Shown: positions 16,986 to 27,609 of the stretch, piece after piece
How positions within the stretch are numbered: position 1 is the stretch's first letter
Layout: every line of letters starts with the position of its first letter
Assembly (NCBI GenBank): GCA_003153375.1
Contig: PLYM01000143.1
Span: 1-51,585, forward strand
Length of the DNA stretch: 51,585 nt
From: Planctomycetaceae bacterium
GTDB lineage: Bacteria > Planctomycetota > Planctomycetia > Pirellulales > PALSA-1355
Direction: 5' to 3'
Position numbers and translations under genes: made by a program
The notes under the pieces: model-generated
The model's database searches: none
Told to the model about the DNA's origin: nothing
What the model saw: the letters and a program-made list of their open reading frames with translations, nothing else

Positions 16986-18161
16986 TTAGGTCGCCAATCT
17001 GGCCAAGGCGGCGGTGAGTTGGCCGACCATCTCGCTGGTGTGCGCGTGGCTCAAGCTGATGCGCAACAGCGACTGGCTTTGTGGCACCGAGGGGGGGCGA
17101 ATGGCGGGCACGAGCAAGCCCTGTTCGAGCAATGCGGCGGATAGCGACAACGCGCGCTCGGGCTCGCCGGCGAGCAGCGGGATGATATGGCTGGCACTGC
17201 CCAGCGTTTGCCAGCCTTGCTCATGCAGCGTGGCCCGTAACGCGGCGGCGGCGCGGGCGAGTTGTTCGCGGCGGTGGGGTTCTCGGGCCACGATCTCCAA
17301 GGCGGCTTCGGCGGCCGCACAGACCGGCGGCGCGAGGCCGGTCGAGAAGACGTAGGACCGGGCGCGATTGACCAGCCAATCGACGAGCGACTGCGAACCG
17401 CAGACGAAGCCGCCGGATGAGCCGAGGGCTTTGCTGAGCGTGCCCACTCGAATGGGGACGCGGTGTTCGACTTCGAGCGCTTCGCAAAGCCCGCGTCCGC
17501 GTGGGCCGACGACTCCGGTGGCGTGGGCTTCGTCGACCAACAGCATGCAATCGAACCGCTCGGCCAGCGCGGCCAACTCGACCAGCGGCGCCAGGTCGCC
17601 GTCCATGCTGAAGATGCTCTCGGTGATGATCAGACGGCGACGATAGCCGGCGCCCGCGGTCAGCATCTCGGCCAGGGCCGCGACGTCGAGATGCGGATAG
17701 ATGTGTACCGCCGCACGGGACAGCCGGCAGCCGTCGATCATGCTGGCATGGTTCTTTTGATCTGAGTAGATCGCATCGCCTTCGCCGGCCAGCGCCGCGA
17801 TCGCGCCTGTATTGGCGGCAAAGCCGGAGGAGAACACCAGCGCGGCTTCGGTGCCCTCGAACTCGGCCAGCCGCTGCTCCAGCCGCCGGTGTGCCGTGCC
17901 GTGCCCGGTCAACAGCGGGCTGGCGCCGGCGCCGCAGCCCTCTTCGCGCGCGGCGCGCGTCATGGCTTCGGCCAGTCGCGGATCGGCGGCCAAGCCCAAG
18001 TAATCGTTCGAGCCAAAATTGATCAGCTCGCGGCCGGCTTGTTGCAAGCGAACTTGCTGCGGCCCCTCGTGCGTGCGCAGCTGCCGGTGCAAGTCCTGTT
18101 CGGCCAGCGCTGCCAGCTCGCTGGTCATCCAGGCAATCGGATCGTGAGGCGAGTATTTCAT
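16986..18161 (-). CDS. bioF: 8-amino-7-oxononanoate synthase
   Basis: A PLP enzyme of the alpha-oxoamine synthase family, 391 residues. It joins pimeloyl-ACP (or CoA) with alanine in the first step of biotin ring assembly. Family marks are FGSNDYLGLAADPRL near residue 50, the aspartate of LLVDEAHATGVVG that holds the pyridine nitrogen, and the Schiff-base lysine at 244 in GTLSKALGSSGG. KBL (2-amino-3-ketobutyrate ligase) is the nearest alternative, but the overall phrases fit BioF better. The frame extends to a TTG at 18185 that directly follows the EVE gene stop; the ATG at 18161 is preferred although it has no strong Shine-Dalgarno. It follows the EVE gene by 24 bases, so the two are co-transcribed. 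No other biotin genes are in the window. Confidence 0.88.
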   Translation of the reverse strand: MKYSPHDPIAWMTSELAALAEQDLHRQLRTHEGPQQVRLQQAGRELINFGSNDYLGLAADPRLAEAMTRAAREEGCGAGASPLLTGHGTAHRRLEQRLAEFEGTEAALVFSSGFAANTGAIAALAGEGDAIYSDQKNHASMIDGCRLSRAAVHIYPHLDVAALAEMLTAGAGYRRRLIITESIFSMDGDLAPLVELAALAERFDCMLLVDEAHATGVVGPRGRGLCEALEVEHRVPIRVGTLSKALGSSGGFVCGSQSLVDWLVNRARSYVFSTGLAPPVCAAAEAALEIVAREPHRREQLARAAAALRATLHEQGWQTLGSASHIIPLLAGEPERALSLSAALLEQGLLVPAIRPPSVPQSQSLLRISLSHAHTSEMVGQLTAALARLAT

Positions 18162-18185
18162 AGGAAGTCGAGACCTGGCCGGCAA

Positions 18186-18815
18186 CTAGCGGCGCGCTGC
18201 CGACTTTTTTCGCGTGGCTGTTTGGGGTTTGGCTTTGCTGGCCTTGGACGCGCTCGATTTCGCGGCAGGTGATTTTGTCTTGTTGGCAGCCAGAGCTTTC
18301 TTGGCGACGGGCGTTGGCCTCGCCGCCCCGCTGGCCGAGAGCTCGTGAGCCAGTTGGAGCACGATCTCGAACTCGTGCGGACGGACGGGCTGCACCGAGA
18401 GCCGCGAGCCGGTGCGCAACAGTTCCATGCCCGCCAGTTGCTTGACGCCGCGCAACGTGCCGATCGGCACGGGCTGGGCAAAGATCTCGTCGAGTTGAAT
18501 GTCGACCATTTGCCAGGTCGGATTCTCGGGCGAGGCCTTGGGGTCGAAGTGATCGTCGTTGGGATCCCAGGCCGTGTGATCGGGATAGGCTTCGCGGACG
18601 ATCTTGGCCGTGCCCGCCACGGCCGGCGGATCAGCGCTCGAATGATAGAACAACACCCGATCGCCGACGTGCATCTGGTCGCGCATCATGTTGCGCGCCT
18701 GATAATTTCGCACCCCGCTCCAACACGTCGTCTGCCGCGGCGCCCGAGCCAGATGCTGAATCGAAAAACAATCCGGCTCCGACTTCACCAACCAATAAGA
18801 AGGACTCTGTGCCAT
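18186..18815 (-). CDS. EVE domain protein with Lys/Ala-rich tail
   Basis: A 209-residue protein. Residues 5-155 form an EVE domain, a PUA-like fold (YWLVKSEPDCFSIQ, then WSGVRNYQARNMMRDQMHVGDRVLFYHS and TWQMVDIQLDE). EVE domains bind modified bases in DNA or RNA, and the short stand-alone kind is the bacterial relative of human THYN1. The last 50 residues are an extension of Lys, Ala, Ser and Pro (KKALAANKTKSPAAKSS and similar), like histone H1 or bacterial nucleic-acid-binding tails. This tail would raise affinity for nucleic acid. It is probably co-transcribed with bioF, with no clear functional link. Confidence 0.85.
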   Translation of the reverse strand: MAQSPSYWLVKSEPDCFSIQHLARAPRQTTCWSGVRNYQARNMMRDQMHVGDRVLFYHSSADPPAVAGTAKIVREAYPDHTAWDPNDDHFDPKASPENPTWQMVDIQLDEIFAQPVPIGTLRGVKQLAGMELLRTGSRLSVQPVRPHEFEIVLQLAHELSASGAARPTPVAKKALAANKTKSPAAKSSASKASKAKPQTATRKKSAARR

Positions 18816-18921
18816 GTTCCGCCGCTGCTCCCCCGCACGTTGAGCGATTGGAAAACCGCTATTTTAAAGGAACGTGCCGCGCGTGGGAACGGGCCCCGCC
18901 GAGCCGAAGAAACGAAGATTC

Positions 18922-19030
18922 AGCCACCGAGGGCTCAGAGGACACCGAGAAGGAAAAGAACGTACAAGGTCACGAGAATCGTCGCGATGGCGGGCCCTTT
19001 CTGCATGTTCTCGTCCCCCTCTGTGGCAAA
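18922..19030. repeat. Dispersed palindromic element, family A copy 1 (degenerate)
   Basis: The left arm (18922-18949) reads GCCACCGAGGGCTCAGAGG and on; the right arm (19014-19029) keeps only a short CCCCCTCTGTGGC. The middle has no match with other copies. It lies between divergent genes, in the 434-base gap between the EVE gene and the sigma factor, which has no other recognised feature. Confidence 0.6.
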
Positions 19031-19249
19031 AAATTCCTCGTAGGCCACCAGAGGTCGCCCTGCCCTGCATGCCAGCAGCCGGCGATTTATAATCCGGCAA
19101 TCGCCGGGAAATATCGGCGCTGCGGCGGCGAATTGCAGAAAGCCGAAAATTCTTCGCAAGATGCGGCACCCGTCGGCAACTATTCTTCTTGGGCGGGCCG
19201 GTGCGAGGGATGCGCGGTCCTGAAATGCGGCGGCGGATTGGGTTGCCTG

Positions 19250-19783
19250 ATGCCTGAAATCGATTGGCACGCTGTGCTCGAAACGCACGATCGCTGGCTG
19301 CGCACGGTCGTGCTGGCGCGGGTGGGGCAGGCCAGCGCGGTCGACGAGGTGATGCAGGAGGTGGCGCTCGCGGCCGTGCGGCAGCGGGCGCCGCTGACGG
19401 ATGCCGCGAAGGTGGCGCCGTGGTTGTATCGGCTGGCTGTGTTGCAGTCGCTGTTCTTTCGCCGCAAGCAAGGGCGAGGTCGCAAGCTAGCGAATCGATA
19501 CGCCGAGCAGGTGCGACCGAGCGATCACGATCATCGCACACTCGATCCACTCGAGTGGCTGTTGGCCGACGAGCGGCAGGCACTGGTGCGGCGGGCCGTG
19601 GCGCGATTGAACGCCCGGGATGTCGAGATCCTGTTGTTGAAATACACCGAGAACTGGAGCTACGAACAATTGGCCCAGCACCTGGGCACCAGCGAGAGCG
19701 CCGTCGAGAGCCGCCTGCACCGTGCACGCGGTCGATTGCGACGCGAGCTGGCCGCGTTCGAAGTCGTGGAGGTTGAACGATGA
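19250..19783 (+). CDS. ECF-type RNA polymerase sigma factor
   Basis: A 177-residue sigma-70 family protein with only regions 2 and 4. Region 2 covers about residues 10-80 (AVDEVMQEVALAAVRQ and APWLYRLAVLQSLFFRRK), region 4 about 118-170 (LNARDVEILLLKYTENWSY, then QLAQHLGTSESAVESRLHRARGRLRREL with its helix-turn-helix). Such factors direct polymerase to a small regulon when released from an anti-sigma factor. The frame is open upstream to 18809, across a repeat element, so the ATG at 19250 is chosen; no strong Shine-Dalgarno is visible. Its stop overlaps the start of the next gene (ATGA), which points to translational coupling. Confidence 0.88.
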   Translation: MPEIDWHAVLETHDRWLRTVVLARVGQASAVDEVMQEVALAAVRQRAPLTDAAKVAPWLYRLAVLQSLFFRRKQGRGRKLANRYAEQVRPSDHDHRTLDPLEWLLADERQALVRRAVARLNARDVEILLLKYTENWSYEQLAQHLGTSESAVESRLHRARGRLRRELAAFEVVEVER

Positions 19784-20541
19784 GCATTCTGCAGGAATTC
19801 CGCCGCGATGAAGCGCGGGTGCTGGATCGTCTGGTCGATGGCGAACTGAGCCAGCACGACCGACGCGAACTGCTTTCGGCGCTCGACGACGAGCCGGGCG
19901 CCTGGCGCCGTTGTGCGTTGGCATTTCTGGAAGCGCAGACGTGGCGCTGGCAGATGGCACAAGCCGCCGCCGAGCCGCTGGTGGTGCAGATGTCGCAGCC
20001 CACGAATCGCACACAGGGCGAGCCAGGCGCTCAGCATCGCGCGTCCTGGGGCGCCTGGCTGGCAATCGCCGCGGCGCTGTTCGTGGCGTTTGGCGTGGGA
20101 ACGCGATTTCCGCTGACTTCGCCAGTCGCAGAGCGGCAAGACGCGGGACCTGCAGGATCGTTCGTGACCGATGTGCCTGACAACTCGCCGGAAGTAGCGA
20201 CCCAGGAAGCTGAATCTCCCGAAGCCGCAACGCGGAACGTGGCCCAGGCCGATTCGAGCGATGACGAACTGGTGGAAACCGTCACCTTGGCGCCGGTCGA
20301 TGGCGGTGACGCGGGGCAGGAATTTCAAGTGGCCGTGGTCAAGGACGACGCGACCGACCAGCAATGGGCCGCGGTCGAGCAGTCGGGCGTGGCCAGTCGG
20401 TTGTTGGAACAACTCGAAAAGGCCGGTCTGAAGGTCACGCGGCAGCAGCGGTTCTGGCCGGTGGACCTGGCCGACGGCCGCCGGCTCGTGGTGCCGGTCG
20501 ACGAAGTGGACGTCAGCGATCCGGCCAGCGTGCAGTATTGA
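19780..20541 (+). CDS. Probable anti-sigma factor, single-pass membrane protein
   Basis: A 253-residue protein. The cytoplasmic N-terminus (about 1-85) is helical and begins with a RLVDGELSQHDRRELLSALDD segment, the pattern seen in anti-sigma domains, but it lacks the Cys/His zinc site of ZAS proteins. One membrane helix follows at about 88-105 (AWLAIAAALFVAFGVG), then a disordered acidic linker and an outer C-terminal region of about 70 residues (FQVAVVKDDATDQQW, VDEVDVSD). Its start overlaps the sigma factor stop. The role is inferred from position and layout; no named family was recognised. Confidence 0.7.
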   Translation: MSILQEFRRDEARVLDRLVDGELSQHDRRELLSALDDEPGAWRRCALAFLEAQTWRWQMAQAAAEPLVVQMSQPTNRTQGEPGAQHRASWGAWLAIAAALFVAFGVGTRFPLTSPVAERQDAGPAGSFVTDVPDNSPEVATQEAESPEAATRNVAQADSSDDELVETVTLAPVDGGDAGQEFQVAVVKDDATDQQWAAVEQSGVASRLLEQLEKAGLKVTRQQRFWPVDLADGRRLVVPVDEVDVSDPASVQY

Positions 20542-20604
20542 TCAGCGGGGAAGAGATCTCATCGGGCAGGACCAAGTCGCAAATTATTTGAGGAGGCGTT
20601 CGTT

Positions 20605-21714
20605 ATGGATTCGTATACATGGTTTCGCCGTGTCACCGGGCTCGGCATGCTGGCCGTTGTCTGGCTGTCGATGGTCGTGCGGGCTGACGAGCCGGCCGAG
20701 GCTCCGGCGAAATATTGGCTCAACATGCGGCTGGCGCCCGTCTCGAAGGCCCTCGACGCGCAGTTGGATTTGAAAGGCGCGGGCGCCCTGGTCGACCAGG
20801 TGGGCGCTGGAGGCGCGGCCGATAAGGCCGGCATCAAGGCCAACGACATCCTGCTGGCCGCCGGCGATCGACCGATCAGCAAGGCCAGCGACCTGGAGGG
20901 CACGATTGCCGACGGCAAGGAGTTTTCGCTCAAGCTGCTGCGAGGCGGCAAGGAACAGACGGTGGCGGTCACGCCCGAAAAGCTCGACCCCGACACGCTG
21001 GCCGCCCGCATCGCGAATCTTGACTTGCCCAAGGAGTTCGAGGCCAAGGAGAAGCTGATCCGCGAAAAGCTGAGCGAGATCGAAAACATGGTCCGCGAGA
21101 AGCTGAAGGAATCGGGCATCGACGCGATGCGATTGCAGCTCATGCAGCCGGGCAAGATCTTTCCGCGCGGCGGACCGTTTCCTGGTGGTTTGCCGGAGTT
21201 TCCCGACGACCTGAACATCACCGTGCGCAAACACGGCAAAAGCCCGGCCGAGATCGAAGTGAAGAAAGGCGACCAGACGTGGACCGTGAAGGAGGATGAC
21301 CTGGGCGCGCTGGCCGATGAAGTTCGGCCGCAGGTCGAGGCGTTCTTGCATCGCGGTCCGCGGTTCGTGATGCACAATTGGCGAGGTGCCGATACGGTCC
21401 CCGCCGCCGGCTTTGTCCTGCCCGGGCCCCCGCCCGGCCATCCCGACGGTCCTCCGCGCGGTGCTGTCGAACCCGGCGGGCCGCCGCCAGGTCCCCCGCC
21501 CGGTCAGGTATATCGGCCGGGGCCTGGCCCTCGCTACGAACCTGGTCCGGACGAAGGGCCTCAGGGTCCGCCGGACGGTCCCGATCGTCGCGGCCCCCGC
21601 GGTCGCGGTTCGCTCGAGCGACGTCTCGAAGAAATGGCCGGTCAGTTAAATCGCATGCGCGACCAGATCGAAGACCTGCGCCGCGGCGTGCGCGAAGAGC
21701 GCCGCGACGATTAG
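20605..21714 (+). CDS. Exported PDZ domain protein with Pro/Gly-rich tail
   Basis: A 369-residue protein. A signal peptide occupies about 1-27 (ending VVRADEP). A PDZ domain follows at about 35-125 (LNMRLAPVSKALDAQL, GALVDQVGAGGAADKAGIKANDILLAAGDRPI and KLLRGGKEQTVAVTPE), without a protease domain. Then come a charged helical region (about 130-185), a beta-rich segment, a tail of repeated Pro-Gly-Pro and Gly-Pro-Pro phrases at about 275-335, and a terminal coiled coil (RRLEEMAGQLNRMRDQIEDLRR). AGGAGG at 20590-20595 supports the ATG. It is the third gene after the sigma and anti-sigma genes, 63 bases away, and may act as the envelope sensor or as the regulated target. Confidence 0.8.
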   Translation: MDSYTWFRRVTGLGMLAVVWLSMVVRADEPAEAPAKYWLNMRLAPVSKALDAQLDLKGAGALVDQVGAGGAADKAGIKANDILLAAGDRPISKASDLEGTIADGKEFSLKLLRGGKEQTVAVTPEKLDPDTLAARIANLDLPKEFEAKEKLIREKLSEIENMVREKLKESGIDAMRLQLMQPGKIFPRGGPFPGGLPEFPDDLNITVRKHGKSPAEIEVKKGDQTWTVKEDDLGALADEVRPQVEAFLHRGPRFVMHNWRGADTVPAAGFVLPGPPPGHPDGPPRGAVEPGGPPPGPPPGQVYRPGPGPRYEPGPDEGPQGPPDGPDRRGPRGRGSLERRLEEMAGQLNRMRDQIEDLRRGVREERRDD

Positions 21715-21744
21715 CCGGCGTCTGAAACTCGCATAAACAAACAA

Positions 21745-21775
21745 GGGCCGGGAGTCGACATTGGACTTCCGGCCC
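21745..21775. terminator. Hairpin between convergent genes, probable terminator
   Basis: GGGCCGGGAGTC (21745-21756) pairs with GACTTCCGGCCC (21764-21775), 12 base pairs with one G-T, around a 7-base loop. On the minus strand it is followed by TTGTTTGTTTAT, which favours that strand, but it also lies 30 bases past the PDZ gene and has A-rich sequence before it, so it may be used from both sides. Confidence 0.65.
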
Positions 21776-21818
21776 CGCGTCTAGATCGTGAGCGACGCAA
21801 TTGCGGAAAAGAGTTTTT

Positions 21819-21918
21819 GCCACCGAGCACACAGAGATGATGCAGAGGAGGAAGACAGGGTTGCCACGATCAGTGTCCCAATCCTTTTCTCTCCTCTCCT
21901 CCGTGCTCTCTGTGGCAA
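21819..21918. repeat. Dispersed palindromic element, family A copy 2
   Basis: The left arm GCCACCGAGCACACAGAG (21819-21836) and the right arm CTCCGTGCTCTCTGTGGC (21899-21916) match imperfectly (about 14 of 18). The element is about 100 bases and lies just past the stop of the minus-strand VCBS gene. Confidence 0.7.
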
Positions 21919-21930
21919 ACCTTCCTTCCG

Positions 21931-23082
21931 CTACTTCCGCACCTGCTCGAAGTAGTGCGCGCCCTTCTTGTTCGCCGTCACGATGTCCAACAGGCCGTCG
22001 CCGTTGACGTCGGCGACTTCGAATTGGGTGCCGACGCCGCTGTCGTGGTCCACCTCGTGCGGAATCCACTCGGGCTTGCCGTCCTTGCGCGTCAGCTCGA
22101 ACCAGTAGACCACGGCCGGCTGGTCGGGATTGACGTCGCCCTTGGGTCCGTGGGCCCACCAGCGCTTGCCGGTGACGAAATCGGGCAGTTTGTCGCCGTT
22201 CATGTCGACCATGTTCAGCGAATGGGTTTGTGAGAAAGCGTTCGAGATCTCGTGCGTCTTCCAGCCGTCGGGCGTTTGCTCGTGCCACCACATGCCAGTC
22301 TGGTGGGCACTCGACGACAGCACGTCGTTGTCACCGTCGCCGTCAAAATCATAGACATACATCTGCGAGCAGAGCTGGCCAAACTTCGCGGGATGGAACA
22401 CCCAGGTCGATTGGGACTTGTCGGCCGGAGCTTCCCACCAGCCTTCGATCACCAGGATGTCGGTGCGGCCGTCGCCGTTGATGTCGCCCGCGCCGATGCC
22501 GTGCGAGAAGCGATCGGTGCCAGGGGCGCCTGAGGCCGACACCGGGTGCAGTTTCCACAGGTCCGTGGCCGAGGGCTTGGCATAGCCGACGTACTTGCCT
22601 GGTTCCCAACTGAACAGCAGCTCGCGCTTGCCATCGCCGTCGATGTCGAGAAAGCTGGGGCTCTCGTTGTTGGTCACCGGCGTACACTCGTGGCGCTTCC
22701 AGGGGGTGCCCTCTTTCTCGGGCTGCTCGAACCACCAGGTTTGCTTGCCCGGAAAGTCGACTACGATCAGGTCGGTGCGTCCGTCGCCGTTGACGTCCTC
22801 GGCAAAGTTGCAGAACGACTCGCTGTAGTTGTGCGGATCGAACTCGGCCGGCTTCTCCAGGATCGAAACCATCTTCCAATCCGGCGCGGCGTAGTAAACG
22901 CTGCCGGCGGCGATGTCCATCTTGCCGTCATGATTGAAGTCGCCCACGGCCGCGCCCTCGCTACGGAACTTCGAGTCGAGCTGCGTCCGTTTGAACGTGA
23001 TGTTTTTCGAACCCTCGGCCGCCACGACAGCAAGCGGGCAGGTCGCCACGAAAAGCAAAGCCAGAAGAATGCGGTGAGTCAT
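21931..23082 (-). CDS. Secreted FG-GAP/VCBS repeat protein
   Basis: A 383-residue exported protein. Residues 1-22 are a signal peptide (ending AVVAAEG). The rest is a seven-bladed-propeller-like chain of repeats, each with a calcium-binding loop of the DxNxDGxxD type: DFNHDGKMD, DVNGDGRTD, DIDGDGKRE, DINGDGRTD, DFDGDGDND, DMNGDKLPD and DVNGDGLLD. Each repeat ends in a strand carrying Trp and Glu/His residues (WWFEQ, WWHEQ, YWFEL). These proteins are usually binding or adhesion scaffolds and are abundant in planctomycetes; catalysis is not expected. It stands alone. Confidence 0.88.
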   Translation of the reverse strand: MTHRILLALLFVATCPLAVVAAEGSKNITFKRTQLDSKFRSEGAAVGDFNHDGKMDIAAGSVYYAAPDWKMVSILEKPAEFDPHNYSESFCNFAEDVNGDGRTDLIVVDFPGKQTWWFEQPEKEGTPWKRHECTPVTNNESPSFLDIDGDGKRELLFSWEPGKYVGYAKPSATDLWKLHPVSASGAPGTDRFSHGIGAGDINGDGRTDILVIEGWWEAPADKSQSTWVFHPAKFGQLCSQMYVYDFDGDGDNDVLSSSAHQTGMWWHEQTPDGWKTHEISNAFSQTHSLNMVDMNGDKLPDFVTGKRWWAHGPKGDVNPDQPAVVYWFELTRKDGKPEWIPHEVDHDSGVGTQFEVADVNGDGLLDIVTANKKGAHYFEQVRK

Positions 23083-23190
23083 GACAGGCCTCGGAAAGCG
23101 AATAAATCGGCAGTTGTTAAGAGCCAGGCAACGTGCCCGTCAGCGTAGTATAGGCGAGGACGGAAAGCAAACCGCGGGGAGCGAAGGATT

Positions 23191-23333
23191 TTAGCCACAG
23201 AGGTCTCAGAGGACACGGAGGGGGAAGAGGAGTTGATCGTACAGTCATTGATCATCAAGACTGAATAAGTACGGACTGCCGAACAGGGATTCTTTCTGAT
23301 TCTCTCCGTGTCCTCTGAGACCTCTGTGGCTAA
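23191..23333. repeat. Dispersed palindromic element, family A copy 3 (perfect 30-bp arms)
   Basis: Two perfectly complementary 30-base arms, 23191-23220 and 23304-23333, enclose 83 bases. It lies in the 383-base gap between the divergent VCBS and ilvD genes. Its reverse complement shares an internal core, ATCAATGACTG, and flanking similarity with copy 4, so the copies are related through the middle and not only through their arms. The remainder of the gap shows no gene. Confidence 0.88.
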
Positions 23334-23465
23334 GGCTTGCCTTTCGTTCCGTCCCACCCCCGGCAACGAGTTGTTGGACTCGCGACCGTGGTTTGCAACG
23401 GCCCGGTTTTTGGGCTATATCTGGCAGTTTGCCCTTCACCAGGATTCGCAGAGATTGTCTCCACT

Positions 23466-25143
<1,678 letters not shown>

Positions 25144-25151
<8 letters not shown>

Positions 25152-26298
25152 CGCATCGCCTGCTGATCACGACGAACTGGCGGCGGGCGAAATGACGCCC
25201 GAGCAATTGGCCGAGGCCAAGGAGTATGGCCGGCTGGAGTTGTATGCTGGGCTGGCCGACAAGGCGCTCGATCTTGTCATCTTGGCGCTGGCGGCGTTGG
25301 TGTTCGCGGTGCCGCTGGATGATTGGCTCTCGGGTGGCGTGGGCTCGGCGACAGCACGGCTGCTGCTGATCTTTTTGATCGTCACCGGCGTCCACCTGGT
25401 GATCTCTTTTCCGCTGTCGTTTTATGCCGGGCACGTGCTGGAGCATCGATTTGGGCTAAGCCGGTTGACGTTTGGCGGCTGGTTGGCGCGCTATGCGAAG
25501 CGCACCGGGCTGGCCCTGGCGTTTGGCGTGCTGATGACCGCGGGGCTGTATTGGGTGATCTGGCTCACCGGGCCCTGGTGGTGGCTGGCGGCGGCCGTGG
25601 TGTTCTTCCTGGTCAGCATCGTGCTCGGCCAATTGATGCCGGTGGTGATCCTGCCGCTGTTCTACAAGATCGAAAAAATCGACAACCCCGAGCTGAGCGA
25701 ACGCATGACCCGGTTGTCGGCCGGCACGGGCTTGTCGATCGAAGGGGTCTATCGGATGGGGCTGAGCGCCGAGACTTCGAAAGCCAACGCGATGCTGGCG
25801 GGCCTGGGGCGCACGCGGCGCGTGCTGATGGGCGACACGCTGCTCGATGGGTTCAGCGGCGATGAGATCGAGGTGATCTTTGCCCACGAGATTGGGCATC
25901 ACGTTCACCGTCACATTCGCAAGATGATCGTGACCGGCGTGCTGTTCAGCGTGGCCGGTTTTTGGGTCTGCAATCGCGTGATGCTGGCCTGGGCCGATAG
26001 TCAGTATGGTCCGACCGATCCCCACCAGATGCCGGTGAGCACGCTGCCCTTGCTAATGCTGTCGATGACGCTGTTTGCCATGCTGCTCGAGCCGCTACAG
26101 AACATGATCAGCCGGCACTACGAGCGGCAGTGCGACCGCTATGCCCTGGAGAAAACCGGCTTGCGGGCCGCCTACATTTCGGCCTTTCAGAAGCTGGCTC
26201 GTCTCAACAAGGATGACCCCGCCCCACACCCGCTGGAAGTCTTCCTGTTCCACAGCCACCCGCCGATCGGCGAACGCTTGGCGATGGCGGAGAAGTGA
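25144..26298 (+). CDS. M48 family membrane metalloprotease (Ste24/HtpX-like)
   Basis: A 384-residue membrane zinc protease related to CAAX prenyl protease 1 (Ste24). Helices lie at about 40-58, 72-95, 120-138 and 142-165, then the catalytic domain with HEIGHH at 248-253. Two further helices follow, and the second-zinc-ligand region is [13 protein letters not shown] (third ligand Glu/Asp region). The conserved [11 protein letters not shown] phrase is at the C-terminus. In bacteria such proteases serve membrane protein quality control. The ATG at 25144 overlaps the ilvD end by eight bases; a GTG nine bases earlier is an alternative. The overlap implies shared transcription with ilvD, with no obvious functional link. 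The next gene converges and ends 18 bases away. Confidence 0.88.
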
Positions 26299-26316
26299 AC
26301 GCCATGTCGTGGCTCT

Positions 26317-27327
26317 CTACAGCCGCACGGGCGTGAAGCAGAGCACGGGAATGGCGAGCGAGAGCAGGCCGAAAATTTGGCGCGGCAGGCCGAGCTTGAC
26401 GTTATCGTCGCGCGTAGGCGGGTGGTCGACGCCGAGCATGATGACCAGCACGAGCATGATGATCCAGTTGTAGTGCTCGCCCAGGACGACGAAGAGGATG
26501 GCCACGATCAGAAAGCCGCGGGCCACGAGCCGGGCTTTGGAGCCGAACAGGCCATAGATCACGTGGCCGCCGTCGAGTTGGCTAATCGGCATCATGTTCA
26601 AGCCCGTGATCAACATCCCCACCCAGCCGGCCATCAAGAGCGGATGGTACTTGTTCAGCACTGCGTCAGGCGGAAAGTCGGGGCGCAGAAAGTGCGTGAG
26701 CAGCTTGAAGATCAGCGGGTCTCCCAGTTCAATGTCGGCATTGGCCGGCGCAATCGTGGCGGTCTTGATGCCGAACCAGATGATCGGCAACGACACGATC
26801 AGCCCGGCCCAAGGACCCGAGATGCCAATATCGAACAGTTGCTTGCGATCGGCCCGCGAACCTTCCATGCCGATCACGGCCCCCATCGTGCCGGTGAGCA
26901 CCAGGGGCACGGGGATAAAAAATGGCAAGCTGGCGGGCACGTGATACCGCACGGTTTGCAGGAAGTGCCCCATCTCGTGCGTCAGCAGGATGCCGATCAC
27001 GGCGGCCATGTAGATCAGTCCGCTACGCCAATTGTTCAACAGCATCGGGCCGGCCTGATTGCTCTCGAATAATCGGCCTGGGTTCCAGTCGAGCGCTCCG
27101 ACGATGAATGTCGAGAGACAAGTGGCCGCGAACAGAAAGACCGGCAGAAAGACACGCCGCCGCCGAGGACGGCGAAAGTCGGCCGCCGTCAATTCGCGGA
27201 GCGAGGAAACCGTGGCGACAGACGTGTCGAGATGCACGTCCGCGGACACCTCGACACCCCGCCAATGTCCAACGCGCGCCTGCTCGCCAGGCACTAGCGG
27301 TTCATCGGGGGGCAAGGGGGACTCCAT
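26317..27327 (-). CDS. Site-2 protease family (M50) membrane metalloprotease
   Basis: A 336-residue intramembrane zinc protease. An N-terminal cytoplasmic stretch of about 65 residues is followed by several helices; the zinc motif HEMGH is at 117-121 and the second motif NMMPISQLDGGH lies in a later helix near 240-252. No PDZ domain is present, which places it with the short, stand-alone S2P group of cyanobacteria and plants (EGY1-like). It would cleave membrane-anchored regulators; an anti-sigma factor is a common target class, but no direct link with those in this window can be shown. The frame continues upstream to 27642 across a repeat, so the ATG at 27327 is preferred. Confidence 0.88.
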   Translation of the reverse strand: MESPLPPDEPLVPGEQARVGHWRGVEVSADVHLDTSVATVSSLRELTAADFRRPRRRRVFLPVFLFAATCLSTFIVGALDWNPGRLFESNQAGPMLLNNWRSGLIYMAAVIGILLTHEMGHFLQTVRYHVPASLPFFIPVPLVLTGTMGAVIGMEGSRADRKQLFDIGISGPWAGLIVSLPIIWFGIKTATIAPANADIELGDPLIFKLLTHFLRPDFPPDAVLNKYHPLLMAGWVGMLITGLNMMPISQLDGGHVIYGLFGSKARLVARGFLIVAILFVVLGEHYNWIIMLVLVIMLGVDHPPTRDDNVKLGLPRQIFGLLSLAIPVLCFTPVRL

Positions 27328-27447
27328 GGCGTCAGCATAACAGCCCGCGACCGTGATTCGTAAGGCCACCTCGCGTCGCGGCGTGCCGCCCTGCCCTGGT
27401 GGTCGATTTGAAAGTGGCTGGCGCAGGGGAGTATAGTGAAGCTGGTG

Positions 27448-27557
27448 GACTGACTGCGCAGGATTTTCATGGTGTGTGTGCCACTGGTGTGTCGCCAGTG
27501 TAATGGCCGGACACGGGCAAGATGCCCGTGGCACCCGGCGTTTTAGCGCAGTCAGTC
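27448..27557. repeat. Short element with 12-bp terminal inverted repeats and two internal hairpins
   Basis: GACTGACTGCGC (27448-27459) and GCGCAGTCAGTC (27546-27557) bound a 110-base element. Inside are CACTGG and CCAGTG (27482-27487, 27495-27500) and CACGGGCA and TGCCCGTG (27512-27519, 27523-27530). The second hairpin is followed by GCACCCGGC, a trailer also found after the hairpin at 50035-50058. It lies between divergent genes and must overlap their promoters or leaders. Confidence 0.7.
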
Positions 27558-27609
27558 GACTGGTTTGAGGCGGCGCCGGGCGATTCTCTTTTTCGATGGG
27601 CCGCGGCCG

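Noticed and set aside
18809-19249. Longer N-terminus for the first sigma factor
   Set aside because: The extension runs through the family A repeat and adds nothing like a sigma domain; region 2 begins right after the ATG at 19250.
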